Shown: positions 1 through 6,436 of the stretch, piece by piece
Position numbering within the stretch: the stretch's first letter is position 1
Layout of the letters: the number at the start of each line of letters is the position of its first letter
DNA from: Candidatus Parcubacteria bacterium
GTDB taxonomy: Bacteria > Patescibacteriota > Patescibacteriia > Patescibacteriales > UBA12075
Direction: 5' to 3'
Assembly: GCA_023142215.1 (NCBI GenBank)
Contig: JAGLJW010000049.1
Span: forward strand, 1 to 20,567
DNA: 20,567 nt
Notes under the pieces: generated by a model
What the model saw: the letters and a program-made list of their open reading frames with translations, nothing else
What the model was told of the DNA's origin: nothing
The model's database searches: none
Position numbers and translations under genes: made by a program

Positions 1-1437
1 CCAGATATTTATTATTTTGATATTCCATACAATTCTTACAATATAACATCTATTCATGCAATTAATATTAAAGATGAAAATGAGAAAATTAATGGTGATG
101 TATATTTAATGAATAGAAATCAAAATATGTATGTATCTCAGAATAATATTTATGTTACTTATACAAAACATATTAGTGAATATCAGTTAGCAATGGAGGT
201 TATGAAAGATATTATATTGCCAATAATGAATGAAAAGGATCAAAATAAAATTAATAATATAAATGAAGTTGATAATTATATTTTATCGCCAGATGAAAAA
301 CAAAGAAAAATTTCAAATATAATTGAACGATTTTTGTCATCGCAGGATAAAAGTGAGCAAGATAGATTAGAAGAAGAGCTTGAAAAGGCAATGAAGAAAA
401 AATATGCAGACATCTCTAAAGAATTAGAAAAAACTGTTATTCATAAAATTGCTATAAATAAAAATGATATTGAATATAAAACACACGGAGAAGTAACTGG
501 GCATGTTTTAAATCAATTTTCAATGGATGAGAACAAAGGATATTTTAGAATTGCTACAACAAAAAATAGAACTTGGTCTCGTTTTGAAGATGGTAATACA
601 AAATCGTATAATAATCTCTATGTGCTTGATGGTCGTTTGAAAATAGTCGGTTCATTGGAAGGTTTAGCTGAAGATGAAAGGATTAAATCGGTTAGATTTA
701 TGCAAAATAGGGCATATATGGTTACTTTTAAGCAAATTGACCCCTTGTTTGTAATTGATTTGAAAAATCCTAAAAAACCCACAGTTCTTGGAGAATTAAA
801 AATTCCTGGTTATTCTGATTATTTGCATCCTTATGATGAAGATACTTTGATTGGACTTGGAAAAGATGCTTATGAGAATAGATATGGCGGAACAGTAACT
901 GGTGGCGTTAAACTTTCTTTATTTGATGTAGCTGATGTAAAAAATCCAAAAGAAATTGATACATTTATCATGGGCGTTAGCGGAAGTGACTCAATTGCAC
1001 TCCATGACCATAAAGCATTTTTGTTTTCACACGATAAAAATTTATTATCAATTCCTGTTACAATCAGAAAACAAAGTGGTGAAAAATATTACAATACTAA
1101 ACTTGAGTTTAGTGGGGCAGCAGTTTTTACTGTTGATAAAAGTAGCTTTAAATTAAAAGGCAAAATTGATCATTCTGATGGTGGTAAAGATTCAAAAACG
1201 GATTATTGGAGAGGTTATAATTATTATGATAATAATGTAAAAAGGGCTTTGTATATTGAAGATAATTTGTATACTTTTTCTAATAAATACATCATGATTC
1301 ACGCTATTGATGATTTGAATAAAATTAATAATGTTAGATTTGTAGAAGAAGAAAAGGATTTTGAAATTGAAAATTTAAAAGAGTCAAAAAGCAAGTTTTT
1401 AAATCTAGACAATCTTGGTATTAAAAATTCAGAGTAA
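1..1437 (+). CDS. Secreted beta-propeller domain protein (PF09826-like), C-terminal part
   Basis: The reading frame is open from base 1 with no stop before the ATG at 109, so the gene starts upstream of the window and only its C-terminal ~478 codons are seen. The segment around SDYLHPYDEDTLIGLGKD, then VKLSLFDVADVKNPKEID, an ALHDHKAFLFSHDKNLLSIPV stretch and a VKRALYIEDNLYTFSNK stretch is the signature of the Beta_propel (PF09826) family, typically exported and membrane-anchored in archaea and bacteria. A charged, probably helical insert (DKSEQDRLEEELEKAMKKKYADI, split here for length, about codons 115-140) lies between propeller strands. The role of the family is unknown beyond a presumed extracytoplasmic binding or scaffold function. 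The signal peptide must be upstream and is not visible. A small membrane protein follows after 26 bases on the same strand, suggesting cotranscription. Confidence 0.8.
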   Translation, partial: PDIYYFDIPYNSYNITSIHAINIKDENEKINGDVYLMNRNQNMYVSQNNIYVTYTKHISEYQLAMEVMKDIILPIMNEKDQNKINNINEVDNYILSPDEKQRKISNIIERFLSSQDKSEQDRLEEELEKAMKKKYADISKELEKTVIHKIAINKNDIEYKTHGEVTGHVLNQFSMDENKGYFRIATTKNRTWSRFEDGNTKSYNNLYVLDGRLKIVGSLEGLAEDERIKSVRFMQNRAYMVTFKQIDPLFVIDLKNPKKPTVLGELKIPGYSDYLHPYDEDTLIGLGKDAYENRYGGTVTGGVKLSLFDVADVKNPKEIDTFIMGVSGSDSIALHDHKAFLFSHDKNLLSIPVTIRKQSGEKYYNTKLEFSGAAVFTVDKSSFKLKGKIDHSDGGKDSKTDYWRGYNYYDNNVKRALYIEDNLYTFSNKYIMIHAIDDLNKINNVRFVEEEKDFEIENLKESKSKFLNLDNLGIKNSE

Positions 1438-1463
1438 AGTTTAGTCATTAAATATTTTTTAAA

Positions 1464-1937
1464 ATGAACAATATGGATAAAAAATTCAAAAAAATAATTT
1501 TAGTCATTGCTGTATTGGTGCTTTTAATGTTGCTATATTTGATAGCGAATATAAAAATGTTTGTAGTAGAGAATGAGAAATTTTTAATTGAAGAAAATAG
1601 AGAAGTTGAAAAAGTTATTGAAAATAAAATTGAAAAAATTTCAGAAGAAGATTATAGAGAAATAATTAAAAAAATTGTTTTTGAGTATGATGAAATTATA
1701 GTACAAATAAAATCAGGTAGTATTAATAATGAAACAAAAGAAAAATTAATTGAGTTAAAAAAAACTGTTGAATCTACCACTGTGCCGAATTTAAAATGGA
1801 AACAAGTACATTTAAATATTGTATTATCTTTAGCTAAAATGATTGATTATTTAGAATCTAAAGATGATGCAGTTTACAAAAATTCGTTATATTTAATAGA
1901 TAAAAATAGATCAAATTTTGATTGGTTGGATCAGTAG
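1464..1937 (+). CDS. Small membrane-anchored protein of unknown function
   Basis: 157 residues, no family recognised. Residues about 10-30 form one strongly hydrophobic segment preceded by lysines, giving a probable Nin-Cout single-pass or uncleaved signal anchor. The rest is charged and rich in Glu, Lys and Ile, and likely helical (coiled-coil-like between about residues 38 and 60). It lies 26 bases after the beta-propeller gene on the same strand and is probably in the same transcript, so an accessory role for that surface protein is possible but not shown. No Shine-Dalgarno sequence precedes the ATG. The end is followed by the repeat-containing spacer at 1938-2238. Confidence 0.65.
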   Translation: MNNMDKKFKKIILVIAVLVLLMLLYLIANIKMFVVENEKFLIEENREVEKVIENKIEKISEEDYREIIKKIVFEYDEIIVQIKSGSINNETKEKLIELKKTVESTTVPNLKWKQVHLNIVLSLAKMIDYLESKDDAVYKNSLYLIDKNRSNFDWLDQ

Positions 1938-2021
1938 GTTGTTTATTAGCTTGTAGTTTTTTTATCATTTCCCAATCAAGCCGAGAACAGATTCTAGAAT
2001 GAAGAGTGAATATTATATAAT

Positions 2022-2121
2022 TGTCATTCTGGAACGGAGCGAATGCGTAGTGATAGAATCTTATTGATTATGTGATGTTGCGTAATTTATGGGATCCTAT
2101 CGCTTTAGCTCCAGGATGACA
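2022..2121. repeat. REP/MITE-like imperfect inverted repeat
   Basis: Two related arms face each other: TGTCATTCTGGAACGGAGCG at 2022 reading right, and the reverse complement of 2092-2121, which begins TGTCATCCTGGAGCTAAAGC. They share TGTCAT, CTGGA and GCGA blocks, and each runs into a GATAGAATC or GATAGGATCC-type end. A third fragment, CTAGGATGACAGT, lies at 2132-2144. The GC-richer composition contrasts with flanking DNA, and short TGTCAT-ended palindromes of this kind are common dispersed intergenic repeats in bacterial genomes. This accounts for most of the 300-base gap at 1938-2238; no gene is seen there. Confidence 0.6.
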
Positions 2122-2186
2122 TGTTTTAATGCTAGGATGACAGTCGTATATAATTTACTCTTTTTCGTGATAGGACAGTTGTGGTC

Positions 2187-2215
2187 TTGTATTTATTTTA
2201 TTTATTTGATATATA
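2187..2215 (+). promoter_or_regulatory. Predicted promoter of the membrane protein/HtrA-like pair
   Basis: TTGTAT at 2187-2192 and TATATA at 2210-2215 are separated by 17 bases, a sigma70-like arrangement 24-36 bases ahead of the possible start codons. Low sequence complexity makes chance matches likely. Confidence 0.35.
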
Positions 2216-2250
2216 ATAAAGAGCTGTAAGTCTTAGAAGTGAATAATAAT

Positions 2251-3012
2251 ATGAATAAAGTTAGATTTTTACCATTACTTATACCGATAATTATAGGATT
2301 TTTGTTTGAATTATTTTATTGGAAACCTAAATTAATTTATTATATTTTAATATTAATTGTATTTCTTTTTTATTATACAATTAGAAAATTTTTAAAATTT
2401 AGTAAAGTGAAAGAAAGCCTCATTGGATTACTTGTTTTACCAGTATATTTTACTATTGGTTTGGTTGTTTTTAGTACAATGGTTTCTAATAAAGTTCTTG
2501 TACAATTTTTATTTTTTATCAATATTGTTTTTTTATACTTTTATTTTTTATCTATATATAATTATTTATTAAATGTAGATAAATACAAAAAAGGTTCATT
2601 GGAAAATTTTTCTTCACACGGTAATTTTTTATCAATATTTTTTATTGCTTCTTCAGTATATGGTTTACAATCTTTAGTTGGTATATCTATAGTTAAATTA
2701 TTTTTTGTTTTATTGCTTGCCCTTTTGTCTATTGTTTATCAGGTTGTGTGGGCAAACAAGATTGACAAAAGAATTGGCGGGATGTATATTTTAATTGCAT
2801 GTTTAGTGATGATTGAATTAGCTTGGGCTTTATCTTTTTTAACTTTGAGCTTTTATGTTTTAGGTTTAATCTTGGCTATATATTATTATACGTTGATCGG
2901 GCTAGTTAGATTTTATTTGCTTGGTGATTTTAGAAAACAAATTGTTAAATTATATTTAATTTTTGGTCTTTCTAGTATTATAGTTGTACTACTTACTTCT
3001 CGTTGGATATAG
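2251..3012 (+). CDS. Polytopic integral membrane protein, unknown function
   Basis: About 253 residues made almost entirely of hydrophobic segments separated by short charged loops, consistent with roughly eight transmembrane helices (about 10-28, 31-48, 59-82, 86-110, 128-146, 150-170, 180-200, 203-225 and a C-terminal one). No family is recognised. The ATG at 2251 is chosen; an in-frame GTG at 2239 would add four residues (MNNN) but has no better ribosome binding site. The gene lies 32 bases before the HtrA-like gene and probably shares its transcript, so the pair may act together at the membrane. This pair is bracketed by two inverted-repeat elements (2022-2121 and 4319-4442). Confidence 0.7.
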   Translation: MNKVRFLPLLIPIIIGFLFELFYWKPKLIYYILILIVFLFYYTIRKFLKFSKVKESLIGLLVLPVYFTIGLVVFSTMVSNKVLVQFLFFINIVFLYFYFLSIYNYLLNVDKYKKGSLENFSSHGNFLSIFFIASSVYGLQSLVGISIVKLFFVLLLALLSIVYQVVWANKIDKRIGGMYILIACLVMIELAWALSFLTLSFYVLGLILAIYYYTLIGLVRFYLLGDFRKQIVKLYLIFGLSSIIVVLLTSRWI

Positions 3013-3044
3013 TTTAATAATTTTACAATAATAAATTAATTTAT

Positions 3045-4244
3045 ATGAAAAATAAATATTTTATAGTTATCATATTTTCGTTATTTTTTGGATTATTTGG
3101 CGGTGTTAGCGGTGTAATACTTGGACAGAATTATATTTTTGAAAAATTATATAAAATTCCTTTTTATGGCGATATAGATGTTGGTCAAATTAATCATAGA
3201 TCTGGATTGATTATCAAAGAGGCAAAAAATGTAGTTGTTGAGCAAGACGTAAAAATTAATGAAATAATGAATTCCGTTGGAAATAGTATTGTTGGAGTTT
3301 TTAAAAAGAATGATTTACGAGTGGATGAAAAGAATGATAAGTTAAATTTGAAATCAACACAAGAAAAAATAGATATTAATGATTATCATTATTTGCAATC
3401 CAATATTGCTCAAGGTTTTGTTTTAACAAGTGACGGTTGGATAATTTCTAATTTATCAGATGATAGATTTTTAAAGTTACGAGATCAGAAAAATAGTGAT
3501 ATTTCTACAACTACAATAAAAAAAATATCTGATGATTATTTTATAATAACAAATAATAAAAAATTGTATGAAATAGATGATATTTTTATCGATAGTGAAA
3601 TTAATGATTATGTTTTTTTGCACATAAATGTAAAAGATTTATCCGTAATACCTTTTGCTGATATTGATAATATAAAAAATGGTGAACTTCTAATTGCAAC
3701 TTCTTGGGAAAAATGGACATGGCTTACGAGTGTTTTTGATTTTAAGAAGAACAATGAATTTATTAGAAACAGTGATCTTATCCTTAAAGGAATAAGTTTT
3801 AATAATTTTAATGAGACTAAAATAAATTCTTTTGTATTTAATTTAAAAGGTGAATTAGTAGCATTTATTAATAACAAAAAAGAAATACGTCTTGTTGATG
3901 ATTTTTCAGATAAGATAAATTATTTTTCAAAAAATAAAGTTATTAAAAAAGCAAGTTTAGGAGTTAATTATATTAATCTTGAGTCTTTAATTTCAACTAA
4001 AGAGAAAAAACAAAAAGGAGCGTTGATTTATAAAAATTCTAAAGGCGTAGCAATAGAAAAAAACAGTGTAGCAGAAATTATAAAATTAAAGGAAGGTGAT
4101 ATTATATTATCTATTAATGGTATAGAGGTTGATATTGATAATGATTTAAATGAGATAATTAGTAATTATAAAGTGGGGGATAGTGTTAAGATTGTTTATA
4201 GTAGAGGCGGAATAGAAAATAGTATTGTTGTTAAGTTTAAATAG
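3045..4244 (+). CDS. Membrane-anchored HtrA/S1C-like pseudoprotease with PDZ domain
   Basis: 399 residues: an N-terminal membrane anchor (about 5-28), a trypsin-like region (about 70-300) and a C-terminal PDZ domain (about 305-399, with KLKEGDIILSINGIEV). Compared with the intact protease at 16923-17999, QGFVLTSDGWIISN matches the SGFIISSDGYIVTN strand before the catalytic His, but that site is Ser138. EINDYVFLHI keeps the Asp (Asp188). The GNSGGPL motif is gone: aligned through FNLKGELVAF, Ile260 sits at the nucleophile position. Two triad residues are therefore missing, and proteolysis is unlikely; substrate or peptide binding by the PDZ domain could remain. It follows the polytopic membrane protein by 32 bases. 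The alignment was made by eye, so the exact substitutions are less certain than loss of the motifs. Confidence 0.75.
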   Translation: MKNKYFIVIIFSLFFGLFGGVSGVILGQNYIFEKLYKIPFYGDIDVGQINHRSGLIIKEAKNVVVEQDVKINEIMNSVGNSIVGVFKKNDLRVDEKNDKLNLKSTQEKIDINDYHYLQSNIAQGFVLTSDGWIISNLSDDRFLKLRDQKNSDISTTTIKKISDDYFIITNNKKLYEIDDIFIDSEINDYVFLHINVKDLSVIPFADIDNIKNGELLIATSWEKWTWLTSVFDFKKNNEFIRNSDLILKGISFNNFNETKINSFVFNLKGELVAFINNKKEIRLVDDFSDKINYFSKNKVIKKASLGVNYINLESLISTKEKKQKGALIYKNSKGVAIEKNSVAEIIKLKEGDIILSINGIEVDIDNDLNEIISNYKVGDSVKIVYSRGGIENSIVVKFK

Positions 4245-4318
4245 TGTTTAAATGATGAATTATACAGAACACAGGATTGATTATTTTAAAAAATAAAGCT
4301 TATAAGAAATAATATTTG

Positions 4319-4442
4319 TTTTGTCATTTCGAATCCCTTTAGGGTGAGAAATCCCTTCGACATTAATTGTTATACCAAGTATGGTTGTTCGTATTATTTA
4401 TATTGAAGAGATTTCTCACCCTAAAGGGATTCGAAATGACAA
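4319..4442. repeat. Long inverted repeat (MITE/REP-like element)
   Basis: Arms of about 38 bases are complementary with one mismatch. The left arm begins TTGTCATTTCGAATCCCTTT at 4320 and the right arm is its reverse complement ending at 4442; about 46 bases separate them. Outer ends resemble the TTGTCATT end of the 2022-2121 element. There is no open frame inside. As RNA it would form a very stable hairpin on either strand, and it lies between the converging HtrA-like gene (+) and the thymidylate kinase gene (-), so it may also block read-through. The single mismatch and otherwise identical arms suggest recent spread or active maintenance. Confidence 0.85.
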
Positions 4443-4458
4443 ATGTAAGAATGATGAT

Positions 4459-4487
4459 AAAAAAAACAGCTAAAATTAGCTATTTTT
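4459..4487 (-). terminator. Intrinsic terminator overlapping the tmk stop codon
   Basis: On the minus strand a 10-pair stem (AAAAATAGCT with AGCTGTTTTT, one G-U pair, loop AATTTT) runs into a T tract. The stop codon of tmk (4476-4478) lies inside the hairpin, so it ends the kinase operon with no spare sequence. Confidence 0.7.
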
Positions 4488-5168
4488 TGTGTTTAACATT
4501 GATTGTAAATTTTCCCAAATCATTCTAGCAATTTTTTCTTTAGTCATTATGTTATTATTTTCAGTACATCTAATTAATTTAAAATTAGGAAAACTTGAGG
4601 CAATTTTGAGGTATATTTTTTCAGCATTTTTTAAATGTTCTAAGTCAGATTCATGAATATCTCTTTTAGATCCTCCAATATAATCTCTGTGTCCTTTTTT
4701 GTCAACTAATTTTTGTGCAATTATTGCATCAAGATGAAGTATGATGTTTATATCAGGACGAGGTATTTGGAAAAGTTTATATTCAAGATTATCTAACCAT
4801 TCAAAATATTTTTCACGCTCAATATCATTACTTATTTTTCCACCTTGATGAGCCATGTTGGCTGTTACATATCTATTGGAGATAATTATTTTTCCTTCTG
4901 AAATCCATTTTTTTATTTTAAAACTGGCATCATACCTATCACAGGCATAAAAAATAGAAGCTCTGTATGGTCCGACATCATTTGCTTCTCCATAATTGCC
5001 GTTTAAATAATTTTCTACAAGTCCAGCTGATTTTGTGCCATACTGTGGAAAATCAGCTATTTCAACTTTGAAACCCTCGGAAACTAATTTTTTTTTTAAT
5101 ATTTCAAATTGTGTTGTTTTCCCAGAACCATCAATTCCATCAAAAACAATAAATTTTCCTTTGTTCAT
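4476..5168 (-). CDS. tmk: Thymidylate kinase (dTMP kinase)
   Basis: Phosphorylates dTMP to dTDP with ATP in the cytoplasm, the step after thymidylate synthase. The 230-residue protein has the P-loop at residues 11-18 (GIDGSGKT), a base-binding segment with ACDRYDAS (about 75-82), the DRY-like NRYVTANMAHQGG segment (about 97-109) and the LID region with KKGHRDYIGG. Length is close to the 200-230 residues usual for the family. The start is the ATG at 5168, without Shine-Dalgarno sequence, six bases after the preceding kinase-like gene, indicating one operon. It complements the dCMP deaminase and ThyX genes at 10035-12017 to complete the route from dCMP to dTDP. Confidence 0.9.
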   Translation of the reverse strand: MNKGKFIVFDGIDGSGKTTQFEILKKKLVSEGFKVEIADFPQYGTKSAGLVENYLNGNYGEANDVGPYRASIFYACDRYDASFKIKKWISEGKIIISNRYVTANMAHQGGKISNDIEREKYFEWLDNLEYKLFQIPRPDINIILHLDAIIAQKLVDKKGHRDYIGGSKRDIHESDLEHLKNAEKIYLKIASSFPNFKLIRCTENNNIMTKEKIARMIWENLQSMLNTKNS

Positions 5169-5174
5169 ATAGTA

Positions 5175-5732
5175 TTAAATTTTTTCCATTATTTTAAATA
5201 CTTTTTCTTCTAATTCTTCTTCGCTGTCATTGTTTTCAATAATAAATTCAGCTGTTTTTCCTATTTTTGGAATATGTTTTTCGGTTTCTTTTTTTCCATT
5301 TTTGGTAAAATCATCAAAGCTTGCATCTGACTCTCCTGCTTTTTCACCTCTTTTTAAACTTCTTTCATATCTAAGTTTAGCATCTGCTGTAATATATATA
5401 AGATGAAAATCTTTTCCATATTCTTCTTTGAATGGTTCAACATCTCCAGGCATTCTAATTCCATCTACAATAATTAGATCGTCATTAGTATTTTCTACGT
5501 CTCTTAACATTGCATACATAAGAATTTTATTTTCAAATCCTTTTTTTAAAATTAACGCTAAGTTGATTAAATTTTCTCGGCTTGATGGAATATATAAACT
5601 GTCTAAAGTTCTTCTTAGAATGTCTGATGTAGTTAAACGTGTACCGCCATATCTTTTTCTTATAATGTTTGATACAGCACCTTTGCCACCAGCTTGCTCA
5701 CCAATGATGCCAATTATTTTTTTCTTTTTCAT
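5175..5732 (-). CDS. P-loop kinase-like ATPase (UPF0200/dNMP kinase-like), copy 2
   Basis: 185 residues with a Walker A motif at 11-18 (GEQAGGKG), a central LIIVDGIRMPGDVEPF segment, a basic LID-like RYERSLKRGEK segment, and a C-terminal ENNDSEEELEEKVFKIMEKI. This layout matches the AAA-type small-molecule kinases in the UPF0200/dephospho-CoA-kinase-like and T4 dNMP-kinase-like groups. It is clearly paralogous to the gene just upstream (5743-6285), with the same order of motifs. The substrate cannot be told from sequence; the position between its paralogue and tmk suggests a nucleotide or deoxynucleotide monophosphate (inference). ATG at 5732, 10 bases after the upstream gene, no Shine-Dalgarno sequence. 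Confidence 0.75.
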   Translation of the reverse strand: MKKKKIIGIIGEQAGGKGAVSNIIRKRYGGTRLTTSDILRRTLDSLYIPSSRENLINLALILKKGFENKILMYAMLRDVENTNDDLIIVDGIRMPGDVEPFKEEYGKDFHLIYITADAKLRYERSLKRGEKAGESDASFDDFTKNGKKETEKHIPKIGKTAEFIIENNDSEEELEEKVFKIMEKI

Positions 5733-5742
5733 TGTTTTATTT

Positions 5743-6285
5743 CTATTTAATTAAATCTTCAATTTGTTTGTGTAATTTTTTTAAGCTATCATTATTTGTT
5801 ATTTTAGTATTTGCCTTTTTTATAACAATAGGTATTTCTCTATCAGCTTCTTTTTTTTCATCTTCTAAAAATTTTTCAAAAGTTTTCTTATCATCTCCTG
5901 TATTTTGATTTCTAGCCACAAGTCTTTCAAATCTAATTTTATCATTTGCCATAACCGCTGTAAGTTTAAATCCTTCAATATCAGTTAAATATTTAACATC
6001 AGCCATTCTTCTAATTCCATCAACTACAATTATATTATTTTCATTTTTTTTAACATCTTCAGCAATAACACTAGCTAATATATTCTCGCCAAAGTTTTGA
6101 CGTAGAGTTGTGGATAAATTTTGCATGCTAGATCTGCTTATATCTTTATGCAGTCTATCCAAAATATCTCTTAAAATAGTTGAAAATTGATAGGTTGTTG
6201 CATTATGATGTGTTTGCAAATATGATGCAATTTCACCCTTTCCAGAAGCCATTTTACCAGTAAGTCCAATGATTATTTTGTTCAT
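5743..6285 (-). CDS. P-loop kinase-like ATPase (UPF0200/dNMP kinase-like), copy 1
   Basis: About 180 residues with Walker A GKMASGKG (about 10-17), NIIVVDGIRRMADVKYL in the middle, the basic KIRFERLVARNQNTGDDKKT segment, and the C-terminal ITNNDSLKKLHKQIEDLIK that in this group precedes the end. It is the first gene of a three-gene kinase operon. The start is taken as ATG 6285; the longer frame begins with TTG at 6297, inside four extra residues (MLIIM) directly next to the terminator U tract, which is less likely. A promoter overlapping the terminator hairpin at 6301-6373 is expected to drive it. The function is probably phosphorylation of a small nucleotide-like substrate; dephospho-CoA kinase is an alternative. 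Confidence 0.75.
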   Translation of the reverse strand: MNKIIIGLTGKMASGKGEIASYLQTHHNATTYQFSTILRDILDRLHKDISRSSMQNLSTTLRQNFGENILASVIAEDVKKNENNIIVVDGIRRMADVKYLTDIEGFKLTAVMANDKIRFERLVARNQNTGDDKKTFEKFLEDEKKEADREIPIVIKKANTKITNNDSLKKLHKQIEDLIK

Positions 6286-6300
6286 AATTATTAACAATCT

Positions 6301-6346
6301 AAAAAAATGTATAAGGACTGTTGTAAAGATAACAGTCCTTATACAT
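6301..6346 (-). terminator. Strong intrinsic terminator (16-bp perfect stem)
   Basis: On the minus strand a perfect 16-pair stem (ATGTATAAGGACTGTT, loop of 8, complementary arm) is followed by a run of T (complement of 6301-6306). It lies 91 bases after the stop codon of the Cys-repeat gene (6437) and would stop its transcript before the kinase operon. The plus strand lacks a U tract, so it acts in one direction. Confidence 0.8.
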
Positions 6347-6373
6347 TATAACTTAAAAGCGATTTATGGTCAA
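6345..6373 (-). promoter_or_regulatory. Promoter of the kinase operon, nested in the terminator arm
   Basis: TTGACC (minus, 6368-6373), a 17-base spacer and a perfect TATAAT (6345-6350) make a strong sigma70-like promoter. The -10 box shares two bases with the distal end of the terminator stem, so transcripts starting about 7 bases on would lack the outer half of the 5' stem arm and should escape termination, whereas read-through from the upstream gene would be stopped. Confidence 0.65.
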
Positions 6374-6400
6374 TTTTCAAAAGTCAAGACTAAAATTAAT
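6364..6400 (-). repeat. Promoter-associated repeat, copy A
   Basis: 37 bases matching 7722-7758 with three differences; it includes the -35 box TTGACC of the kinase operon promoter. The matching segment contains TATGGTCAATTTT and TCAAGACTAAAATTAAT on the plus strand. The ends of the repeat do not coincide with any gene. Confidence 0.75.
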
Positions 6401-6436
6401 GCCTAAGTGTTGTTAGGTGATGTAATAAAATTTTAT

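Noticed and set aside
956..1156. Plus-strand 66-codon frame inside the beta-propeller gene
   Set aside because: It overlaps a clearly coding frame throughout and has no recognisable features of its own.
2022..4442. CRISPR or composite transposon built from the repeats at both ends
   Set aside because: The repeats are single inverted-repeat elements, not regularly spaced direct repeats, and no transposase or cas gene lies between or near them.
5428..5754. Plus-strand 108-codon frame opposite the kinase-like gene
   Set aside because: It is antisense to a gene with clear P-loop and kinase motifs; its product is a hydrophobic by-product of Lys/Glu-rich codons on the other strand.
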